Source: Lewinellaceae bacterium
Lineage (GTDB): Bacteria > Bacteroidota > Bacteroidia > Chitinophagales > Saprospiraceae
Assembly (NCBI GenBank): GCA_020636045.1
Contig: JACJYP010000017.1
Coordinates: forward strand, 6,668 to 70,667
Reading direction: 5' to 3'
Length of the DNA stretch: 64,000 nucleotides
Below, piece by piece: positions 25,986-34,585 of this stretch (its first letter is position 1; every line of letters starts with the position of its first letter). The notes under the pieces were generated by a model, which searched no databases, was not told the DNA's origin, and saw only the letters and a program-made list of their open reading frames with translations. Made by a program: the position numbers and the translations under genes.

Positions 25986-27914
25986 TTAGTTTTTCACTTC
26001 TTCAAACTCCACATCCTGCGTATCGCCTGCGCCGGAGCCATCGCCGCCGCCGGGGCCACCGGTAGCGGAGCCGTACGGATTTTCCGTACTGCCGCCGTTC
26101 GCGGCCTGTTGCGCGGCGTAGATATCCTGACTGGCGGCGTTCCACGCTGCCGTCAGCGCTTCGGTAGCGGTATCGATACTGCCGATATCCTGCGCTTTGT
26201 GCGCTTCGCGGAGTTCTTCGAGTGATTTTTCGATCGCCTCCTTGTGGTTGGCCGGTACTTTGTCGCCAAACTCATTGAGTTGTTTTTCCGTCTGGAAGAT
26301 CAAAGAATCGGCGGCGTTCAGTTTTTCGGCGCGCTCGCGGGTCTGGCGGTCGGTTTCCGCATTGGCTTCCGCTTCCGCCTTCATGCGGGCGATGTCTTCT
26401 TTCGAAAGGCCCGTACCCGCTTCGATGCGGATATTTTGTTGTTTGCCGGTGCCTTTATCCATGGCCGATACCGAAATGATGCCGTTGGCGTCGATGTCGA
26501 AGGTCACCTCGACCTGCGGAACGCCGCGCGGAGCGGGCGGAATGCCATCGAGGATAAAGCGACCCACAGAGCGGTTGTCGCGCGCCATCGGGCGCTCGCC
26601 CTGAAGGATATGGATCTCCACCTGCGGCTGGTTGTCGCTGGCTGTGGAGTACACTTTCGACTTTTTGGTCGGCACGGTCGTGTTGGCTTCGATGATGACG
26701 TCGTAGATGCCGCCCATGGTCTCGATACCCAGCGACAGCGGGGTCACGTCGAGCAGTACCATGTCTTTCACGCCGGCGTTGCCGGAGAGGATAGCGCCCT
26801 GTACGGCTGCGCCCACGGCCACTACTTCGTCGGGATTCACCGAGCGGTTCGGCTTCTTGCCAAAGAATTTTTCTACTTCTTCCTGGATACGCGGGATGCG
26901 CGTGGAACCGCCGACGAGGATGATCTCATCCACATCGCCGGGTTTCAGGCTGGCATCCTGAAGCGCCTTGCGGCAGGGCTCGAGGGTGCGTTGTACCAGC
27001 GAATCGGTCATTTGCTCGAATTTGGCGCGGCTGAGTTTCATGACGAGGTGTTTGGGCACGCCGTCCACGGCCGTTACGTACGGCAGGTTGATCTCCGTTT
27101 CCGCGCTGCTCGACAGTTCGATCTTGGCTTTCTCGGCAGCCTCTTTCAGGCGCTGGAGGGCCATCGGGTCTTTGCGCAGGTCGATGTTCTCCTGGCGTTT
27201 GAATTCGTCGGCCAGCCATTCGATGATGACCTGGTCGAAGTCGTCGCCACCGAGGTGGGTATCACCGTTGGTGGATTTCACTTCGAAAACGCCGCCGCCG
27301 AGTTCGAGGATCGAAATATCGAACGTACCACCGCCAAGGTCGTACACAGCGATCTTAAGGTCTTTATCGCGCTTGTCGAGGCCGTAAGCCAGTGCGGCTG
27401 CGGTCGGCTCGTTCACGATGCGTTTTACATCGAGCCCCGCGATGGCGCCGGCTTCCTTGGTCGCCTGGCGCTGGGAGTCGTTGAAGTATGCCGGCACGGT
27501 GATCACAGCCTCCGTTACCGGTTCGCCGAGATAATCTTCGGCTACTTTTTTCATTTTCTGAAGTACCATGGCGCTGATCTCCTGCGGCGTGTACAGGCGT
27601 CCGTCGATATCGACACGGCAGGTATCGTTATCGCCTTTTACGACTTTGTACGGGACGCGGTTGATCTCGCTGGTGGATTCGCTGTGGCGCATACCCATGA
27701 AGCGCTTGATGGAAAACACCGTGCGTTTCGGGTTGGTGATGGCCTGCCGCTTGGCAGGCGCGCCGATCTTGCGTTCGCCGTTGTCGAGGAAACCGACAAC
27801 GGAAGGAGTGGTGCGTGCGCCTTCATCATTGGCGATAACGACAGGTTCGTTGCCGACCATGACAGACACGCATGAGTTGGTTGTACCGAGGTCTATGCCT
27901 ATGATTTTGCCCAT
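25986..27914 (-). CDS. dnaK: molecular chaperone DnaK (Hsp70)
   Basis: A 642-residue Hsp70. The N-terminal nucleotide-binding domain starts IGIDLGTTNSCVSV and has IVNEPTAAALAYG, VYDLGGGTFD and LVGGSTRIPRIQ; the substrate-binding domain includes GERPMARDN and VTFDIDANGI. The C-terminal lid ends with a Gly-rich linker and the EEV-like tail VEFEEVKN, as expected. It works with DnaJ and GrpE in folding; neither gene is nearby. The 245 bp to the next gene hold a short GACCG/CGGTC hairpin at 27963-27984 but no CIRCE-type operator that I can see. Confidence 0.99.
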   Translation of the reverse strand: MGKIIGIDLGTTNSCVSVMVGNEPVVIANDEGARTTPSVVGFLDNGERKIGAPAKRQAITNPKRTVFSIKRFMGMRHSESTSEINRVPYKVVKGDNDTCRVDIDGRLYTPQEISAMVLQKMKKVAEDYLGEPVTEAVITVPAYFNDSQRQATKEAGAIAGLDVKRIVNEPTAAALAYGLDKRDKDLKIAVYDLGGGTFDISILELGGGVFEVKSTNGDTHLGGDDFDQVIIEWLADEFKRQENIDLRKDPMALQRLKEAAEKAKIELSSSAETEINLPYVTAVDGVPKHLVMKLSRAKFEQMTDSLVQRTLEPCRKALQDASLKPGDVDEIILVGGSTRIPRIQEEVEKFFGKKPNRSVNPDEVVAVGAAVQGAILSGNAGVKDMVLLDVTPLSLGIETMGGIYDVIIEANTTVPTKKSKVYSTASDNQPQVEIHILQGERPMARDNRSVGRFILDGIPPAPRGVPQVEVTFDIDANGIISVSAMDKGTGKQQNIRIEAGTGLSKEDIARMKAEAEANAETDRQTRERAEKLNAADSLIFQTEKQLNEFGDKVPANHKEAIEKSLEELREAHKAQDIGSIDTATEALTAAWNAASQDIYAAQQAANGGSTENPYGSATGGPGGGDGSGAGDTQDVEFEEVKN

Positions 27915-28159
27915 TGTATCTTAAGTATTCGTTGAATTATTGGAATCAGGTTTAAATTGGCGAAGACCGTTTTATCGCGGTCTTTCCTGCCTTTGAACAA
28001 TCCCTGTGCCACGCGGGAAAATCTGACGGAATGTCAGTTGCAGTAAGGCCGGAGGGGCATTTTTGTCAGAAATACAACATTTTGGCTGGCAAAGCGACAG
28101 CAGCCAAAATGGAAAGGCAGCTTACCTTTGAGGCGATACAAAAACGACCATTTAAATCC

Positions 28160-30058
28160 ATGCGATCTACTCTCATCCCAGTGCTCCGGTTTGCAATTTC
28201 TTTCCTGATCATCTTTCCCGGCTTTGCGACCCTGTCCTTCTCCCAATTATCCAACCACGGCAACATCTGGTACTTCGGCAACGGCGGCGGACTTGATTTC
28301 AGCAGCGGCCAACCCGTAAAACTAACCAATATAAACGTCGATTCGTACGAAGGCTGCGCCGTCTACTGCGATGTCGACGGTCAGATGCTACTGTACACCA
28401 ACGGCGGTGGCTTCGTAGCCAACGCCGTGAACGGTCCGCGTGAGGGCATCATCTGGAACCGCGACCAGCAAGTGATGTACAACATGGGCAGCACAGAAGG
28501 CGGCGGCTACAGCTCGGCACAAAGCGCGATCATCCTGCCCAAACCCGGCGGCAGCACCGAATACTACGTATTTACCATGGATCACGGTCCGTCGCTCGAT
28601 GTACCGGGCAGCAACCGCGGCCTGTCATACTTCGTCGTGGACATGACGCTCAACGGAGGTCTCGGCGCCGTTACGCAGGCAAACGTTCCGGTATTTAAAC
28701 CCTGCGTGGAAAGCCTGACGGCAATTCCGCGCGGCGACAATACGGGCTACTGGCTGGTCACGATCGACCGGGTGTCAAATGATTTTGTGGTCGTCCCGGT
28801 CACGGAAGCAGGCGTAGGCACGCCCCTCATTCGCCCGCGCAATGGCGACGCAATCAATGTGCTGATCATCAAGGCTTCGCCCGACGGCAAATACTTGTGT
28901 GCCGACGGAGAAATCTACACATTTGACAACAATACCGGCGAGTTGACTTACCTGACGGAGGTCATGGCCAGCAATTACACCCTGTCCTTTTCCCCGCGCA
29001 GCCGCTACCTGTACTCTTTTGAGTCGGATGCTTCGACAAAGATCGTGCGTTACGACCTGACGGCTGCCGATATCCCGGCGAGCAGTGAAATGGTCAACCA
29101 GGAGATCGATTTCAGCTTTGCAGGACAGATGCAGATCGGGCCGGATTACAATATTTACTTCATCGAACAACTGGAAGACGACTTCCTGGAGCCGATCCCG
29201 CCGGTCAGCCTGTCCGTGATCAAATGCCCCGACGGCGACAAGCCGGTGCTGGAGCGCGCCATCATGAAATTTGACACCGACATCAACAACGCAGGCGGGC
29301 TCTTTACGTCGTTGCCCAATTTCGCCGATTATATTTTTGCACGTGAAGGCGAAGAGGTGACGCTGCCTGTTTCGATCTGCGATACAGCAGGGCGGGTGCT
29401 TAGCCCGCCGCTCAGCGGTATTTCCTACATATGGTCGACGGGAGAAACCACCGAAGAGATCACGGTAAAAACGGCAGGGACCTACACAGTTACGGTGGAA
29501 GATACCTGCGATTTTTACCGCTATACTTTCCAGGTGGAGTCCATGACGACAGAAACCGCCAGCCTGGAGGCGCCTGTGATCACGGACACCTGTAGCGCGT
29601 TACCGCTCACTTTGCGCGCGGTTGCGCCTGACGGCAGTTCCGTTGAGTGGTCGGACGGCAGTACGGCCGATACCCTGCTGGTGGAAGCATTCGGCAATTA
29701 CAGCGTGATCGTTAGCAACAGCTGCGGCGCCGTCGCATTTTCCTACTCCCTGCCGGAGCCCGAAGGCGGTTGCTGCCGCCCCTTCACACCCAACGCGTTC
29801 ACCCCCAACGGAGACGGCGTCAACGATCTGTTCAGCCCTGTGCTGATGGGCTGCGAAGTTGCTTCGATGGAATTCAGGGTGTATTCCCGCTGGGGAGAAC
29901 TGATGTATGAAGGGCTTACTCCTACTGACCGCTGGGACGGTACCACACTCAACGGCACGGATGCTCCGTCGGATATCTACGTCTACACGGCCCGATACCG
30001 CTTTGAAGGCGATACGTCCGAAAAAACAGAAAGCGGCGACGTCGCGCTGCTGCGCTGA
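28160..30058 (+). CDS. exported protein with gliding-motility C-terminal (T9SS type B) domain
   Basis: A 632-residue protein. I chose the ATG at 28160 (MRSTLIPVLRFAISFLIIFPGFATLSFSQ) because it gives a signal peptide; two earlier in-frame starts add charged residues before it. The N-terminal half is WD/propeller-like (NHGNIWYFGNGGGLDF, YVFTMDHG, LSFSPRSRYLYSFESD). A PKD/Ig-like segment with GISYIWSTGETTEEITVKTAGTYTV follows (in pieces). The tail FTPNAFTPNGDGVNDLFSP ... YSRWGELMYEG ... WDGT is the gliding-motility C-terminal domain used for type B T9SS export. Likely a cell-surface protein. Confidence 0.93.
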   Translation: MRSTLIPVLRFAISFLIIFPGFATLSFSQLSNHGNIWYFGNGGGLDFSSGQPVKLTNINVDSYEGCAVYCDVDGQMLLYTNGGGFVANAVNGPREGIIWNRDQQVMYNMGSTEGGGYSSAQSAIILPKPGGSTEYYVFTMDHGPSLDVPGSNRGLSYFVVDMTLNGGLGAVTQANVPVFKPCVESLTAIPRGDNTGYWLVTIDRVSNDFVVVPVTEAGVGTPLIRPRNGDAINVLIIKASPDGKYLCADGEIYTFDNNTGELTYLTEVMASNYTLSFSPRSRYLYSFESDASTKIVRYDLTAADIPASSEMVNQEIDFSFAGQMQIGPDYNIYFIEQLEDDFLEPIPPVSLSVIKCPDGDKPVLERAIMKFDTDINNAGGLFTSLPNFADYIFAREGEEVTLPVSICDTAGRVLSPPLSGISYIWSTGETTEEITVKTAGTYTVTVEDTCDFYRYTFQVESMTTETASLEAPVITDTCSALPLTLRAVAPDGSSVEWSDGSTADTLLVEAFGNYSVIVSNSCGAVAFSYSLPEPEGGCCRPFTPNAFTPNGDGVNDLFSPVLMGCEVASMEFRVYSRWGELMYEGLTPTDRWDGTTLNGTDAPSDIYVYTARYRFEGDTSEKTESGDVALLR

Positions 30059-30327
30059 TCGGGTGTTTTTGTGAACATTCAGGGCCGTAAATCGCATTTT
30101 TTACCGCTATTTATCGAAAAAATGGGCGTGGCATCCCGGATGGCCGGTAATTTGTAATGTAATCTGCATTCCATACCTTTATTTGGTTGGACCGCTTTTT
30201 GCTTAGGAACGGTAATTCTGTTTAGCCCGAAATGGACACGGCAATTCATATGATAACATTGCCCGTCTACCGGGTCGGCATACATACCTCATACCTGCAA
30301 GAACCGATATGTTACTAAAAAACTGAT

Positions 30328-31005
30328 ATGAGATTTCTTCTTCCACTTTTTATGCTCGTCATCATGGCGGGCTCCTTCATTATCGGCATGTTTTACCTGA
30401 TCTCCAGGGTATTGGGGCAACTCAACCTCGACCCGGAAAGTCAGGCCTGGAAAAATACGGTAGAACGCCTGCGCGCCAGGCTGCAATCACAGGCTGCCGG
30501 CGCCCTCATTCCCTGGGATAAAGAAACCCTTTCCCTTTTGTCGCTGAATCAGACCATGGTCAAAAAACCCGGCCTGATCGGCAGCACCTATGAAGGTGTA
30601 TTTACTACCATTTATCAGGAGCCCGCGCTGGCATATGCCGCTCAGAAAAAAGGCAGCACCAGCGTATTGATCGCTCGCACCAGCGACCGTGAGATCACCT
30701 TCCGACGCCGCGAACTGGAGACCGAGATCTGGGTAGGCGGTCAGCCATTCGGTATTTTTACTGACAATGCCCTCATTTCTGCCGGCAAGAACAGCCGCCT
30801 GCTGGCCCGTATCGAGCAAAGTGAAAAGGTATCGCAGATTCCCGTATTGTTGGGCGACAGCACTGCCGCGACCATCAACAATCCCGAACTGGCGGGTGAC
30901 ATGGGCCCCAATCCCAGGGCCCTGACCGTCCTCCGGGAATTATCGAAGGAAGAAGAAAACGCGCTGCTGGCCCTGACGGTGATGCAATTGCTGAAGCCGG
31001 TATAA
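30328..31005 (+). CDS. hypothetical membrane-anchored protein
   Basis: A 225-residue protein with one N-terminal membrane segment (about 5-28, LPLFMLVIMAGSFIIGMFYLI) followed by a helical stretch and a beta-rich domain (about 65-190: LIGSTYEGVFTTIY, VLIARTSDREITF, TEIWVGGQPFGIFT, PVLLGDSTAATINNP). No family is recognised. It stands 75 nt before the ABC exporter gene on the same strand and may share a transcript. The 269 bp upstream (30059-30327) show no clear feature other than AT-rich stretches. Confidence 0.75.
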   Translation: MRFLLPLFMLVIMAGSFIIGMFYLISRVLGQLNLDPESQAWKNTVERLRARLQSQAAGALIPWDKETLSLLSLNQTMVKKPGLIGSTYEGVFTTIYQEPALAYAAQKKGSTSVLIARTSDREITFRRRELETEIWVGGQPFGIFTDNALISAGKNSRLLARIEQSEKVSQIPVLLGDSTAATINNPELAGDMGPNPRALTVLRELSKEEENALLALTVMQLLKPV

Positions 31006-31079
31006 AAACGCCGCTTCTGAAACTTTTACCCGGCGGCCGGGTTTTCATCCCGGGCATTTAGCAGTCTGCCCGGAAGATT

Positions 31080-32912
31080 ATGGCATTATCCAAACCCAAG
31101 AAAAGTTTTATCGAGCAATTCACGGCGCTGGGCAATATTCCCCGCTTTTTCAGAATGATATGGGAAGTATCGCCGCGTATGGCGATCCTGAACGGCATTA
31201 TGCGCTTGTTCCAGGCAGCCATCCCCGTCAGCATGCTGTACGTGGGGAAATTGATCATCGACGAGATCCTCCGTACGATCGAGCAGGGGAATACCGATGC
31301 GGTCTTCGGATTTCCGCGTTCGCTGTTGTTTTGGGTCGGCCTCGAACTGGCCTTGGCGGTGGTCAACAACCTCCTGAGCCGGGGGATCACGCTGACCGAA
31401 AGCCTGCTCGGCGACCTGATCAGCAACGACAGCAGTGTGCGGATCATGCGCCACGCCGCCACCCTCGATCTTTTTCAGTTCGAGGACTCTGAATTTTACG
31501 ACAAACTGGAACGCGCACGTACGCAAACGGCGGGCAGGACCATGCTCATGGCCCTGGTCATGTCGCAGGTGCAGGATCTGATCTCCATTCTGTTCCTCAT
31601 CGGCGGCCTGGTAGCCTTCAGCCCCTGGCTGATCGTATTGCTCGTAGTCGCCGTGATCCCCTCCTTTCTCGGCGAAACGCATTTCAACAGACGCTCCTAT
31701 TCACTCACGCATTCCTGGACCCCCGAACGCCGCGAACTCGACTACCTGCGCTATATCGGCGCCAGCAACGAAACCGCCAAGGAGATCAAGATATTCGGGC
31801 TGGAGCGTTTTCTGACGGACCGGTTCAAACATATTTCTGACAAGTATTATCAGGCTAACAAAAGCCTGACCATACGCCGCGCCGCATGGGGCAGCCTTTT
31901 TACGTTCGTCGGCACGCTCTCCTACTACGCAGCTTACGTGGTGATCATCGCACAGACCATAGCGGGTGGCATCACGGTCGGCACGCTTACGTTCCTGGCG
32001 GGTTCCTTCCAGCGCATGCAGGGTCAACTCCAGGGGGTAATGCGCAATTTTGCCAGGGTGACCGAAATGGCGCTCTATCTGCAGGATTTTTTCGGGTTTC
32101 TTGAACTCAAACCATTGTCCGGTGACCATACGGGCAAGCTGCGCGTGCCGCAGCCGATCAAAGAAGGTTTTGTTTTTGAAAATGTGAGTTTCAAATACCC
32201 CAACAGCGAGGTATGGGCGCTGCGAAATCTCAGTTTCACCTTGCGGGCAGGGGAAAAACTCGCCCTCGTCGGTGAAAACGGCGCGGGAAAAACGACCATT
32301 GTAAAATTGCTGGCCCACCTGTACGAACCGACAGAGGGGCGTATCCTGCTCGACGGCGTCGATCTCTGCGATTACGATCCGGAAGACCTGCGCAAGGAGA
32401 TCGGGATCATTTTCCAGGACTATTTCCGCTATGCCTTCAAGGTTTCGGAAAACATCGCCGTCGGCAACATCGGCGAGCGCAGCAACGACCCGCTGATCGT
32501 CGATTCCGCGCAAAAAAGCCTGGCGGACGAAGTCATCGAAAGGCTGCCAAAGAAGTACGACCAGATGCTCGGCAAGCGCTTTTCGGAAGGCGTGGACCTC
32601 AGCGGCGGACAATGGCAGAAGATCGCCCTTGCGCGGGCATACATGCGCGAAGCGCAACTGATCATCCTCGACGAGCCCACGGCGGCCCTCGACGCGCGCG
32701 CCGAACACGAAGTCTTCGTGCGTTTTTCCGATCTGATCAAAGGAAAAACGGGCGTACTCATCAGCCACCGCTTCAGTACGGTGCGCATGGCCGACCGCAT
32801 CCTTTTCCTTGAGCACGGACAACTGCTGGAACTCGGCAGCCACGAGCAACTGCTGGAAAAAGGCGGCAAATACGCCGAACTGTTCAGGCTTCAGGCGAAA
32901 GGATACATCTGA
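31080..32912 (+). CDS. ABC transporter, fused permease and ATP-binding protein
   Basis: A 610-residue exporter half-transporter. The transmembrane domain (about 1-340) has six helices. The nucleotide-binding domain follows: Walker A GENGAGKTT (about 400), Q-loop IIFQDYF, signature LSGGQWQKIALARA (about 505), Walker B LIILDEPTAAL and H-loop SHRFST. MsbA-like exporters of this kind dimerise in the inner membrane; substrate unknown. The stop is only 1 bp from the end of the convergent DUF1624 gene. Confidence 0.93.
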   Translation: MALSKPKKSFIEQFTALGNIPRFFRMIWEVSPRMAILNGIMRLFQAAIPVSMLYVGKLIIDEILRTIEQGNTDAVFGFPRSLLFWVGLELALAVVNNLLSRGITLTESLLGDLISNDSSVRIMRHAATLDLFQFEDSEFYDKLERARTQTAGRTMLMALVMSQVQDLISILFLIGGLVAFSPWLIVLLVVAVIPSFLGETHFNRRSYSLTHSWTPERRELDYLRYIGASNETAKEIKIFGLERFLTDRFKHISDKYYQANKSLTIRRAAWGSLFTFVGTLSYYAAYVVIIAQTIAGGITVGTLTFLAGSFQRMQGQLQGVMRNFARVTEMALYLQDFFGFLELKPLSGDHTGKLRVPQPIKEGFVFENVSFKYPNSEVWALRNLSFTLRAGEKLALVGENGAGKTTIVKLLAHLYEPTEGRILLDGVDLCDYDPEDLRKEIGIIFQDYFRYAFKVSENIAVGNIGERSNDPLIVDSAQKSLADEVIERLPKKYDQMLGKRFSEGVDLSGGQWQKIALARAYMREAQLIILDEPTAALDARAEHEVFVRFSDLIKGKTGVLISHRFSTVRMADRILFLEHGQLLELGSHEQLLEKGGKYAELFRLQAKGYI

Positions 32913-32913
32913 C

Positions 32914-34095
32914 CTACAGGTATTTCAGCCACCAGTGCCGATGGGTGAACTTGTACTTCCCGTACCAGTAACAGGGGAAATACATCAGCGGAATAAACAG
33001 GAACCACACGATATAGGCCAATGCCAGGTTCGGCGTGTACCCTTCCGGCCATTGCTGCGGACCGTTTGAGAAAAAATCGACGTGCCAACCCTTTGTAAGA
33101 TAATAATACAACCGCGCCGAGGCGTGGAGCAGCGAAAAATGGATCACGTAGAAGAAGAACGGCACCCGCCCGTACACCTGAAAAAAATCAGTCAGCGGGC
33201 TTTTCCAGCGCTCGAACAACACAAGCAGTAAAAAACCCGGCCCCAGCGTCATACACAGGAACAGCAGGGACGGCGGATATTTGGCCACGTTCAAAAACGA
33301 TAGCAACGAATAAACAGGCCCGCGGCTCTGCGGCGCCCAGTCCACTGGATCGCCATACCAGTTGCCGGCTCGCAGGGCTATGAACAGCAGGATCAGCGCC
33401 AGACCGGCGCGAAGAAGCCAGGTTTGACGGCGCGCAGCCTCCCAGTGCATCACAGGGCCCGTGGCGTAGCCTGCTGCCATGACCCCTACCCAGGGGATCA
33501 GGGGATAGACGACCAGAAAGCCGAAACTCTGCTGCGCATTGAGCGGTATCCAGGCAAATCCTATGTGCAGGAATTTCCACAACCAGCCGAGGCTGCCCCA
33601 CGATTCGGGCGTAACGCCATCCAGCAGGTTATGGCCGGCGATCAGTGCGATTCCGATACCGGCGATCCAGGCGAGCGGCAAGCGCACCAAAGCGGCCATC
33701 AGGACCATCGACATCCCGATGACCCAGATCACCTGGCCGAACATAAATCCTTCGTTCCAGGGCCATTCGAACATCCAGCTCAGGTTGATCGCCGTAAATT
33801 CCAGCACGATCAGCCAGAGCCCGCGGGTAAAAAGAAAACGGCTCAGGCGGCGAAGATCGCCCACCTTCTGTCCGTACAGATAAGCGCCCATCCCCGCGAG
33901 AAAAACGAAGATCGGTGCACAAAAATGAGTGATCCAACGGGTAAAGAACCAACTGGGAGTGGTTTGGCTCACATCTTCGGGGGCGAAGGGAGTGATCGCC
34001 CAAAAGTCGCGGATGTGGTCGAGCGCCATCAGCACGATCACCAATCCGCGCAGGACGTCGAGTGCATCTACACGGGCAATGCTTTTGTTTTCCAT
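32914..34095 (-). CDS. DUF1624 (heparan-alpha-glucosaminide acetyltransferase-like) membrane protein
   Basis: A 393-residue multi-spanning membrane protein with about nine or ten helices. The N-terminal motif ARVDALDVLRGLVIVLMALDHIRDF with the conserved RG and DH is the mark of the DUF1624/HGSNAT-type family, which transfer acetyl groups across membranes onto sugars; the bacterial substrate is unknown. It is probably the last gene of a minus-strand group with TfoX and the patatin (29-nt and 111-nt gaps). Confidence 0.88.
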   Translation of the reverse strand: MENKSIARVDALDVLRGLVIVLMALDHIRDFWAITPFAPEDVSQTTPSWFFTRWITHFCAPIFVFLAGMGAYLYGQKVGDLRRLSRFLFTRGLWLIVLEFTAINLSWMFEWPWNEGFMFGQVIWVIGMSMVLMAALVRLPLAWIAGIGIALIAGHNLLDGVTPESWGSLGWLWKFLHIGFAWIPLNAQQSFGFLVVYPLIPWVGVMAAGYATGPVMHWEAARRQTWLLRAGLALILLFIALRAGNWYGDPVDWAPQSRGPVYSLLSFLNVAKYPPSLLFLCMTLGPGFLLLVLFERWKSPLTDFFQVYGRVPFFFYVIHFSLLHASARLYYYLTKGWHVDFFSNGPQQWPEGYTPNLALAYIVWFLFIPLMYFPCYWYGKYKFTHRHWWLKYL

Positions 34096-34124
34096 ATGAT
34101 TGCTTTCACGGTGTTGGGTTGGGT

Positions 34125-34475
34125 TTATTTTTTCTTCTTCTTTCCGGCTTTGCTCCTCTCCGCGACCCCAATAGCATCCATCACCCAGTCGCGCAGACGC
34201 GATTTATCGGACAATACCGACTCCGGCACCGTCCAGTAAGGCATGACCCGGCCCGTTTTTCCCATCACAAATGGCTGCATTCCGGCTTGTTCATACCCGG
34301 CGCGGGTGGAGTCGTCTACCTTCAAACGAAAAGAATCCTTTTCTCCCATGATGGCGCCCCACATAGCGTCGCCGCGAAAAAAGCCGATGCCGCCGAACAT
34401 CTTCTTATGATAAATGTCGGGCACCCCGGCCAATTGCCTGAGTATGTATTCGAGATATTCCTGTTCAACCGGCAT
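34125..34475 (-). CDS. TfoX/Sxy N-terminal domain protein
   Basis: A 116-residue protein with the TfoX N-terminal domain: YHKKMFGGIGFFRGDAMWGAIMG, then FRLKVDD and VMPYWTVP. It ends in a Lys-rich tail (KAGKKKKK). In gamma-proteobacteria the full-length TfoX/Sxy regulates competence; single-domain proteins like this one are common in other phyla with unclear function. It lies 29 nt upstream of the DUF1624 gene on the same strand. Confidence 0.88.
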   Translation of the reverse strand: MPVEQEYLEYILRQLAGVPDIYHKKMFGGIGFFRGDAMWGAIMGEKDSFRLKVDDSTRAGYEQAGMQPFVMGKTGRVMPYWTVPESVLSDKSRLRDWVMDAIGVAERSKAGKKKKK

Positions 34476-34585
34476 ATAAACGGGCGTTTTGATCCATAAA
34501 ATTGAAAAAATCCCTTCAATCCTGCAACAATGTTTTCCCCCTGTGACGCATGCATATCACATCCCTAAGTCGGGTAAATTTCCGC

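Noticed and set aside
27915..28159. CIRCE-type heat-shock operator before dnaK
   Set aside because: No TTAGCACTC-N9-GAGTGCTAA-like pair is seen; only a short GACCG/CGGTC hairpin.
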